Shown: positions 54,701 through 64,000 of the stretch, piece after piece
Layout: every line of letters begins with the position of its first letter
Position numbering within the stretch: the first letter of the stretch is position 1
Assembly (NCBI RefSeq): GCF_040054535.1
Contig: NC_090778.1
Coordinates: 12,617,501 to 12,681,500 of the forward strand
Direction: 5' to 3'
Origin: Antennarius striatus
Taxonomy: Eukaryota > Chordata > Actinopteri > Lophiiformes > Antennariidae
Length of the DNA stretch: 64,000 nt
Notes under the pieces: generated by a model
Told to the model about the DNA's origin: nothing
The model's database searches: none
What the model saw: only the letters and a program-made list of their open reading frames with translations
Position numbers and translations under genes: made by a program

Positions 54701-54900
54701 CCCTGTAGGTCAACAGCGCCGATGGCGGTCGTTGTTAACCCGGGCCTCGACCGATCCGGTATGGAAGTCATAGGTTTGATTCGCATCTTTGATTTGGCAA
54801 AAGTTTTACGCCGGATGCCCTTCCTGACGCAACCCTCTGTATTTATCCGGGCTTGGGACCGGCACAATAAGACACTGGCTTGTGTCCTCTTGCGGCTACA
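51800..54900 (-). mobile_element. Full-length RTE-clade LINE, near-intact
   Basis: A 3.1 kb element flanked by a 15 bp duplication with one mismatch, TTTACCAAGTCAACA (51785-51799) and TTTACCAAGTCACCA (54901-54915). The minus-strand ORF begins at 54867. The apurinic-type endonuclease shows LRVGMLNVGTMTGKGREL, QETRWKG, GADFNGHVG and VDYILC. After one frame change near 53280 the reverse transcriptase follows (53282-51828): MKSGKAVGPDDIPVEVWK, QYGFMPKKSTTDAVFALR, FVDLEKAYDRVPR, GLHQGSALSPFLF and the catalytic MMFADDIVI (FADD). The 3' tail is the GAAAAGCCGAAAGG block shared with two truncated copies. Except for the frameshift I see no stop in either domain. Confidence 0.92.
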
Positions 54901-54915
54901 TTTACCAAGTCACCA

Positions 54916-56941
54916 CTGATCAGAAAAAAATAAAAATGCCACCAAAACTTTTGTTTAATTACTGTACTTCAAATACACACCTGGTTCATTTTGACTTTAC
55001 TGTCTCTTTAAGTTTTTCTCCTGGTCTGCCAGACAGCATCATTTCTGAATGAAGGCAAGACAGGACGATTGTGTTGGTCAGATTTGCGACAAAAAAGTTG
55101 ATTTGTGTTACTATGAGAATTCTGCCAAATCCTCAAACCTGTTGCAGCCTTGACTCAATATATCTTGACTCAATATATCTTGCGAACTTCACCATGCTCT
55201 CCTGCATTTTCTTATAAAAGAAAGGGAACATGCAGTCACTGGCATACATTCATTGAATGGCCTTGCTTCTCAGCAAACAAAAGAAGGAATAGCCCGCTGT
55301 TGGCTCGTGCTCCCATAATGATGACTCTCATTACTCCATGCATCCTGGTAAGTTTAACAACAATCTAACCTTTTTTCTGACTAGTAGTTGCCATGACAAC
55401 ACAAGCCCCTGCTGCAATCTCCAACATGATAAACAAAATAACCAGAACATAGATTTTATGGATTTTGCTTCTCTTCATGGAACTGATATCAATACGGATA
55501 TCTGGGTTTTAGGCAAGCAGGCAAATATTAAAAAGATGATAGTGCTGTTGCTTCGCTTAAACATTTGCTGCAGTTTTAGTATTTCTGAACAGTACGTTCT
55601 TGAGACACATCGCAGGTGCATTAAACACACAGACTTTGGTAGGGAGGTCAAATATGTATTCAACCGTATATCACGGTAATCTTGAGATGAATCTCCAAGG
55701 AAAAGAGACCTGAGTCTTCATCATATGAAAACAGCCGCATTACTGCCTGCAGCAGGCATTGGATGTTTTATTGTGAGGGTCCTATCGCAATGTAGGAGTC
55801 ATGGGGCTTTTTTTTATAAATTACTGTACCTTCATTGTTGAATCTAACTGGGCACCAGACTGAATGGGGCCTTTAGCAAAGAGCAGTGAGAATGACCCAC
55901 AGGTCAGTGACGGATAGTCTGTCACTATCTCCTAAGCCATAGACCACTGAAGATGCTGTCCTCTTCATTATTGCTGCAGTCTAAATTCTGAGAAAATAAG
56001 CAACATTAGTTTACAGCACTATGTTGATGCCCAGCCTCAGTTTTAGTCTTTTGCCAATCATAAGAGTGGAGTTGAATGAATCACTCTGGGCTGTCAGTCA
56101 GCGTCAGCCAGGAGGCATTCATCTTTGAACTTGTGTCAGTAATTTGGCAATAACAGTTCCTTTGATTAATTCACTGTCTGAATCTCTGCCAGGAGAGTAG
56201 AAATTCACAGACAGTGATGAATTGATCCTTGTATGGTGTAATTCTGTGGCCCTCAGTCTTTACAGTAATTGTTCTCATGTCGAAATAAAACATGGATAAT
56301 GTCAGACTGCTAAATGTGATAATATACGGTTCACTGTTTTTCTGAGGTGTGATGACTGCGAGGGCATGGATCTTTGCTGGATACACTGCATAGTTGGAAA
56401 AGTGCAGTTGATTTCAGGCTAATGGAACAGCACAGAAAACTGTTTCACTGCTAAAGCTAACTGTGTCCTCAGATCAACTTCAGTCATGCTGCTGATATAT
56501 CTCAAGATGCATCCCAAAAAATAAACTAAAATTAAATACAGCACCAAAATATATCATCAAACCGGCAGCAGAAGGTGCCCGTTCAACACAGGTGTCGTCC
56601 CATATACCTAAAGCTTAACTTGATTTTGTTTGTTTCGGACAAATTTAATGTTTACTTCAAGACTCCTGGAAGGGCTTGTCTGTGAGGTAAACAGTGTTTG
56701 CAGGGTATCTTTCTCTCTTTTATACGACACCCCAGAATGCAGTCCTACTTTTCTGGATGTTGTCTTTTGCAGAGATTTCCATTAAAACTCTGACCCAAAT
56801 TAAATAGAAATGAATGGCTGTTATCTTGCACACAATTTAATGTATTAGTGGAAAACATCAGATTCTTAATTTGAGAATTACTGCAGTCATTATTTTAATC
56901 TAACCATATGTCACAATGAAAAACTACTGTTATAACTATAT
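54916..56941. other. Intergenic or intronic stretch, no gene seen
   Basis: Only short chance ORFs. No transposon termini recognised. Confidence 0.4.
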
Positions 56942-57103
56942 TTAGGAGGCCTAGAGGAAGACCAAAGAGGAGGTTTATGGTTGTAGTGAAAGAGGACATG
57001 AAGGTAGTTGTTGTGAGAGAAGAGGATGGAGAAGACAGGGTTAGATGGAGGCAACTGATTTGCTGTGGCCACTCCTGAAGGGAAAAGCTGAAAGGAGAAG
57101 AAG
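56942..57103 (+). mobile_element. Short 3' fragment of the RTE-clade LINE
   Basis: It matches the last 160 bases of the RTE element: the GGCCTAGAGGAAGACCAAAG block, then the ORF end with CACTCCTGAAGGGAAAAGCTG. It is 5'-truncated. No target duplication is clear. Confidence 0.85.
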
Positions 57104-57399
57104 TTGGTATTCAGAATTTTAGCCACATGTTTATGTTCCCTCTAATTTTTCATTTATCTGGGCAAACACACAAGCTTCCTGAGTACACTGAGTATCACTA
57201 TGAGCAACATCAGATGTGCATGCTGTGGCTACACACTAGTATCACACTTGTTCAAAACCTTAGATCATAGCAAGTTACATGGCTTATTAAAAGAATCAAA
57301 TTACAGCAACATTTTTCACTAATATACTTCTAATGTAAGTGATTTGGCCCACTTGAAATGAAAAAGACAAAAATCTTGTTCTTCATGAGATGTGTAGTA

Positions 57400-57751
57400 C
57401 AGTAATCCCTCGCGAATTCGCGAATCAACACGGGCGGCTTCACCTCATTGTGGATTTTTAGTAGGTATTCACGTGATACCGTGCGGGCATTCTATTGCCT
57501 GATGGCCTCCAGAAGTGCGCTACATTCTGTGAGTCTCGGAAGGCAGCGCATTTCTGTGAGACACAAAAGTGCTTTAAGCAGTCGATAAGAGAGTGGGAAA
57601 AGGTAATACAGATAAAAGGCGATTTAATATCAGTATGGGGAGATTTCGTAAACTTAAGTAATAGCATAAATAGTTTGTCGATATATCGTGGATTTCATTA
57701 TTCGCGTGTGGTTCCTAGAATTTATTAACCGCGAGTAACGAGGGCCTACTT
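57400..57751. mobile_element. TA-flanked pogo-like MITE, copy D (inverted)
   Basis: Starts CAGTAATCCCTCGCGAATTC and ends AACCGCGAGTAACGAGGGCC, flanked by TA. It is the reverse of copies A and C, with all internal blocks recognisable, e.g. TAGTAGGTATTCACGTGATACC. Confidence 0.8.
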
Positions 57752-58926
57752 TATGTTATATGCAAGGGTCTGCTTTGGCCATGGAAAGAGTGCTGCTTTG
57801 GCTGGTGATGTCCAGTTGTGGCCTGGCTTAGGGTTCATTTCTGGAAAAAGTGATACATATACACCTTTCGGACATTTTGTCTGACATTTGAAACATTTTG
57901 TTCACATTAAGACATTCACATTTTGCACAATGGCATGTGCTGTTGGTTGTGGTACAGAATAAATTCCTGCAACTTTTGGTCTGTAAAATATCTAATTACT
58001 CTTTTTTTATTAGCATTTCTATTTCCCATTAATCCATCCATCCATCTTCCACCACTTAGTCAGGTCGTGGGGGAAGCAGCTATAATAAATAAAAAATCTT
58101 AATAATTGTCATTAGAATAGGCACAAATCTGACTTAAATTTTACCTAATTTTTCACGTGGTTGTACACTTTGTCCAAGTTAATGCCTTTGTCTGCTTCTT
58201 GCTTTGAACTTTCTGAAAAAGAAAAAAAATCTCACCCAGTTTCACCGCTTGCTCTTCTATTTGCATAAACTCTGACAGCCATTCCATCTTAAAAAAACAC
58301 ATGTCTTTCTTACTTTAGCTTGGTGAGTCAGACGTTTACAAGCTAACCTCCACTGCTTGTATAGCAGGGCGCACATGCAGCACCGTCAATGCTCTGATTG
58401 GCTGCATAGCGTCAGTGAACCTTATTGGTTGGACACCTGTCACTCACTGAGTTACGATGCAAAATGGTACAGAAAACAATATTACTGGTCATATTAATTA
58501 GATTAGGCCTAACATTAGATATCACTTAATACATTTGTATCGAATTTTATTTTGTGTGCAGTTTAAATTTTCTTGTGCCCTGAGAATGTGCGAACACTGC
58601 ACAATTGCGCACGCGTGCAGCTTAGAGGGGTCACAGTATGTGAGTCACAGATAAATTATTAATAAAAAGAAACAATAAAATGAAAATAGGCCACTCTTTG
58701 CAATTAATAACAGTAATGATTGCAAGCTGTTGTATGCAACCGGTCTTAAAGAGTGATGTAACAGGGTTATTCTGGAACTCGACATCCACATATTTTAGAA
58801 TGTAAGTTACTTTGCCAAAACTGAAGGGAAGTAAGGCTGACATTGCTGGCAGGTGTGTCTGAATTGTTGAATCCCCTGTGTAATCATAGCAGTGTATTTG
58901 GCATCTCAGGTCATGGGAAATATATA

Positions 58927-61169
58927 AACTACCAGTCAAAAGTTTGGACACATCTTCTCATTTAATGGTTTTCTTTATTTTCCACGACATTTTACCTTGC
59001 CACTGATAGCATCAAAACTATAAATGAGCACACATGGAATTATGGAGTAAATAAAAATATGTGAAATAACTTGACACATGTTTTATATTTTAGATTTGAG
59101 GATCTCCTCAATCCCAATAACACATTTTCCAGGGAGTATAAAGAGCAAGAATATTGGAGTGGTTTAACTACTCTGTAGTGGCACAGTCCCAAAGGTGGAT
59201 GAAATCTGCCCTGACTATCTTAAGGCTCTGGATGTTGTGGAAGTTTGTCATGGCTGACATGTCTCTGCAACTATGTGTGGACAATGGGCACAGTGTCTCT
59301 AGAGAGACATACTCAGTTGATGGTTCCTCTTTTTAAGAAGGGGGACCAGAAAGTGTGTTCCAACACTGCTCAAAGTCTACTTTAGGGTACTGGAGAGGAG
59401 AGTCTGGCTATTGAACCTCGGACCCAGGAGAAACAGTGTGGTTCCCTGGTTGTCGAACACCGCACCGTTTCTATATTCTGGAGAGGGTGCTGGAGGGAGC
59501 ATGGGAGGTTGCTCAGCCACTCAGCATGCGCTTTGTGGACCTGGAGAAGGTTTATGGCCGTGTCCCCTGAGCCATTCTTTGGGAGTGCTTCCTATGAGCT
59601 GTCCAGTCTCTGTATTCCCAGCATCAGAGTGCCCACTCCGGTTAGGAGAGGAGTCCCTCCTTCAACTGGAAGAGTTTAAAATTCTCAGGGTGTTCTATCT
59701 CATTAATGATGTAAAAATTGAACAGGAAATAGTATACTGGTGTATAGGTGCAGCATCCACATGGATGCCATCTCTCTACCAGTCAGTGTTGGTAAAGAGT
59801 GAGATGAGTCACAAGGCAAAGATCTCCATTTACAGCTCTGTCTAGGTTAAAAACTTAACCTATGGCCATGAGCTCTGGACAATGACCTAAAAGATAAGAT
59901 CACACGTACAAGCGACTGAAATGAGTTTTCCCCGCAGGTTGGTTGGGTCTATCCCTAGTGATAGGGTAAGGCGCTAGAAGAGGCTCAAGGCAGAGCCACT
60001 GCTCCTTGAACATCCAGTCAGGATGCCACGTGGATGCCTTCCTAGGGTGTTCCAGGCATGTGCACCTGGGAGGGGACAAATAATGAAATAGTCCTTGGTT
60101 AAATAGACCTTACACAGCCTGTCAGTGTGTTTGGGTCAACCACATTGACAGAATTCCAATGCTGTGGTAGCCATGTTGTTTCAGTATGCCTTCAATTCTG
60201 AATAAATCCCTAACAGTGTCAGCAGAAAAGCACCTCCATACCATCACATCTTCTTCATACTTCATAGTGGGAACCATGCATGTAAAGGCATTGCCTTGAC
60301 GTTTCTGTGTCACACAAAGACACTGCAGGTGAAATCGAAGATTTCAAAATCAGACTCATTTGACGAAAGCAGATTTCCACTGGTCTAATGTTCATTCCTT
60401 GTGTTTTTTGAACCAAATAGATCTCTTCTGCTTGCTGTTTGTCCTTAGTAGTGGTTTCTAGCAGCTATTTGATCATGATGGCATGATTCATGCAGTCTTC
60501 TCTGAACAGGTGATGTAAATATCTGCAACTAGAAATATGTATAGAATTGATCTGAGCTCTAATCTGAAGTGCTTAATTAACAATTTCTGAGGTTGGTGAC
60601 TCAGATGAACTAATTGTGAGCAGCAGAGGTGACCCTTACTCTTCCATTCCTGGCATGGTCCTTATGAGAGCCAGAAGCTCAAGTCTTTGGGACTGTACTT
60701 GGGGATACATTGAAAGTTTTGGTAATTTTCTGGACTGAATGACAGTTCTTAAAAGAATGATGGATTGTGATTTCTTTTTACCTTATCTGATTAGTTATTA
60801 CCATAAAAACGATTCTAACAGCTATGAAATAGGGCTGTCAACTATGTAACCAACCTGACTTTTGTGAAAAGGAACTGATTGTCCCAACTCCACTAAGAAG
60901 GCAAGAATATCCACAAATTAACCTTGACAAGGGAAAACCATTCAAGGTGACTACCTCATGAAACTCAGTGAAAGAAAGGTGTCTACTTTGAAGAATTTCA
61001 AGTATGAAACATATTCAGGGTTCTTTCCCAATTCAATGATGTCTGCATTACTCCATATATCTTGGTTTGTAATTTTGATGTCTTCAGTATGTATCTGTAA
61101 TGAAGAAAGTAATACAAATAAAGAAAAATCATTGAATCAGTATGTGTGTCCAAACTCTAATTGCTAGTG
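58927..61169 (-). mobile_element. Tc1-like transposon interrupted by a Rex fragment
   Basis: Left end ACTACCAGTCAAAAGTTTGG; right end (inverted) CACTAGCAATTAGAGTTTGG; TA on both sides. The minus strand near 60313-60122 reads EDVMVWRCFSADTVRDLF and IEGILKQHGYHSI, the central part of a Tc1-type transposase. More decayed Tc1 sequence fills 60320-61160. Non-functional. Confidence 0.75.
59150..60075 (+). mobile_element. Rex-type LINE fragment (RT region) nested in Tc1
   Basis: Plus-strand reading in shifting frames gives RT-like pieces (GDQKVCSNTAQ; VLEGAWEVAQPLSM; FVDLEKVYGRVP) and later HPVRMPRGCLP with VFQACAPGR, the region just before the ORF end of Rex-type elements. The 3' tail is missing. 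Heavily mutated. Confidence 0.6.
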
Positions 61170-64000
61170 TATATTTCCCAGCAGATTGTCTGACGAGGCT
61201 AACCACAGGTTCTCACCTCACTACAGACCTTCCTCATCTCTCCCTCACTCCCTGTGGTCCTCCCTATCAGAACATATCAATAAAATGTGTTCTCACTTCT
61301 TTTATATAACCTGTACATTCACCGATTGCATGTTCAGGAAAACATCATCATCCACATATCTACTGATTGTTTGAACTCATACTGTGGGTTTCTTTGTCTG
61401 ACAAATACTGGCCAGCTGATGAGAGAAAAAAATTGAACTTTTAAAGCTGTGTAGCATGCGTGGGTGTTATATTCCTCTCCATATTTTATTTAACTATGGG
61501 TTTCTGACTGTAGCCATGGAAACCCAGCCGCTCTGTACCTCCCATGGTAATATGTTATTATAATGAAATTTTGTAATTTGCTATAATGGAATCATTGTAA
61601 TTGGATTAGTATACTATTACAGCCATTACACTTATCTTCACAGCCCACCCTGAAATCTCCTGAATGTTCTACTGATTGATGTGCTTTCTAACACTGAATA
61701 GTCCCCTGACGGAGCAAATGTAAGCAGCCGTCTCACTTGCACATTCTTGAATAGATATGCAGTGGACATTAAAGACACTAACAGTGATTTGTTATTCTTT
61801 ACTGCTTACCAAGGACAGGAATTGTAAGAGGCTTTATTTTTAGCAGCTTTTTGAAAATGTATAACGAGTTTTGAATGGCTGCAAGGCTGCCACCTGCTTT
61901 CCCATTCTTGGCATGTCTCATACACTGATTCCAGCTGCTTGCAGGAGGAATTAAAGAGGAGATTCGGAGAGCCTGGGCAGATGTAACAGCTGAGTGTACA
62001 TTTGCCTGCGTTGGACAACATGCTGTTCAGAAAGATAGAATTGCTTTGCACTGGCAACTGTTAGGCTTACGGATGTTGCCTGCTTTATTATGTCCCAGTC
62101 AAGCTGTCTGACTTGTAGCCAAAGTGTATTTTCTGCACAATGCCCAAACATATTTTAGCTTATTGAGATGGAAGGTCATTTTGTTCAATGGTGAAAGCCT
62201 ACCAAATCTGCAAAATTTTAACAACCTGGATTTGGTTCTCTAGTAATCTAGCTGTCACCTTAACAGCACCAAACAGGAATTCAAGTAAACTAGAGCATTA
62301 ATAACCCGGTGTGAAAAAAAATTATCCAAAATGACAGATTTTAGGATGTCTTGTAGAAATCTGAAAAAATGAAATAAGATAAAAATAAAAACAGAAAACA
62401 ACACCCACAGTTTTTGCTGAGGTTTAGACTGACATGTAGTCGTAGTCAGGATTGTGCTTTATGCACCACCAAAGGAAGACACTGTAGCATCTTCTGAGCA
62501 GGTTCCATGATAAAGAATGAGATTTTCTGATATTCAACGTAATGCAAAGTTTCCTATGTGTATGAAATATGAAATTGCTACACATAGCCAAGTGCGTAAT
62601 TCATCCTACCAAGCCATTAGTTCTACAGGTGAAAATGTGAGAATATAATACAGATCATCCACTTTTAACTATTCTCGTTCCTTTTACATAAATCCTTACA
62701 GATGTACTTATTTTTTATATTCTATTTAAATGTGAAGCTGAATTCTATTGTGCCGTTTGCTAATATAGCTGAATAGAAAAATTAAATATTAATCAAGGTT
62801 GGGGTCCCTCATGTCTCGGTATGAGAATGCAAAATGTCTGCTCTCTGCTCTTTCAGTTCTTTTGGGATTCTGAATGAAATAACACAAATTCTTCTTCTTC
62901 CTTCAATTAAAATTCAAATGATCAAACATATCTACAACAGTTTTGTCCCATGGAACTTACACATGTAAGAAAAGTGAATAAATAAACATGCTCTCACTGC
63001 TAATCCTGAGTGACCCTGACTATAATTGCACGATTACATACTTGCATTTAAACCATCTAATTGCCTTTATTTAGGTTTTAGATTTTGCAGCTACAAACAA
63101 AATGGAGTGCAGTAGATGCACAGGGACCCAAACATTTTTAATAGCTTTCCCAATGACTAGCCGACAGATTTACAAGACTTCTGTTCATGTGGTTGTTTCT
63201 GAGAGCAAAAACTCAAGAGGTTTGGTACATTAAATGTTAACATTTCCTGTCACACTCACAGATTGGTACAGGGCAGCAACTGAAACAAACAACTGTCCTC
63301 TGTGTTTTCACCTGCACAGCTAGCATTACCGACACAATTGCATTTTGATTGGCTTCCTTCTTCAACCCAAACATGAATTTCATTTCACCTTAAAAGCTGC
63401 TTGTGAAGTGCATCGAGTGACTTCAGATCTACCTCTGGAGACGAGCAGCAGGAATTAAAGCATGACTGACAAATCTTTGCACCTCAAACTCATCTGAAGC
63501 TCTGTGGAAATGCTGAACTGTAACGGAAAAACAATTGAATTACTTTTTCATATACACAATCCGAGTAATTTAATCAGAACACTCACAGAAAAATCACATG
63601 AACATGGAATAATTATTCCAGTGACAACTACATTGAAAATTATATATAATTTATTATCACATTGTCACCGGGGGAAAAATAAACTTTTGTCTTGAATGCA
63701 AGTGGACTTTTGGGACTCTCAAGCTTTTGCTTATTAAGATTATGTGACAGAAAAGTACTTTTATAGCATATTGCTATCAACCCTCTAAAGACACATATAA
63801 TGGTCATTGTGTGCTATGGGGCAATTAAGCCAATTTTTATTTCCCTCTTAAAATAATACAGTTCTCTATTGAGTTAGTTTATTTATTCTTTTCTGTTTCT
63901 TGAAAAATCTAAATGTTACTGATTGAAATGAGACCTACTGTATATATCTTTCTCTAGTATGTTCTAATAGTACTCTTAATAAATACTTCTACCATGAGCG
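61170..64000. other. Intergenic or intronic stretch, no gene seen
   Basis: A/T-rich. I found no exon with splice sites, no RNA gene and no transposon terminus. Confidence 0.45.

Overview
This window is vertebrate nuclear DNA, almost certainly from a ray-finned (teleost) fish. Its intron-containing genes match vertebrate families. Its repeats are typically piscine: Rex-type and RTE LINEs, several Tc1-like elements, a Harbinger, hAT and pogo/Tigger elements, tRNA-derived SINEs, and long CA and TA microsatellites. There are no operons, rRNA genes, functional tRNA genes or CRISPR arrays.

Four genes could be rebuilt exon by exon with open junctions. (1) A short-chain dehydrogenase/reductase on the minus strand (3829-8001, 8 coding exons, 265 aa, one GC-AG intron). 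(2) PPIL3, a spliceosomal cyclophilin, on the minus strand (14473-15743, 6 coding exons, 161 aa). (3) LRRC8A, the obligatory subunit of the volume-regulated anion channel, on the minus strand (20406-23696, 2 coding exons, 795 aa). (4) HSCB, the mitochondrial iron-sulfur cluster co-chaperone, on the plus strand (29669-39564, 6 coding exons, 271 aa). LRRC8A and HSCB are divergent, with about 6 kb of mostly repeat-derived DNA between their start codons. These four do not form one pathway; they are neighbours. The left edge has decayed collagen triple-helix exons with no propeptide. An orphan THAP zinc-finger exon with an in-frame TGA lies at 47.5 kb.

The rest is largely a transposon graveyard. 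Clear cases of nesting are: a Harbinger inside a Tc1-like element (25-27.4 kb); a TA-flanked MITE inside a Tc1-like element (34.2-35.6 kb); a pogo-like element inside a hAT inside a foldback element (48.4-51.5 kb); and a Rex fragment inside a Tc1-like element (58.9-61.2 kb). The youngest-looking element is a full-length 3.1 kb RTE-clade LINE (51800-54900) with a 15 bp target duplication and one visible frameshift. A truncated relative has inserted next to a splice donor of the dehydrogenase gene.

From about 55 kb to the end I see no host exon. This stretch may be intergenic, or an intron of a large gene outside the window. I found no clearly novel system. The most unusual items are the triple-nested foldback locus, the LINE insertion beside the splice donor, an ORF1-only Tx1-like element set in TC-rich sequence, and the stop-bearing THAP exon. 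Family names come from remembered protein and terminal motifs, not from database searches.
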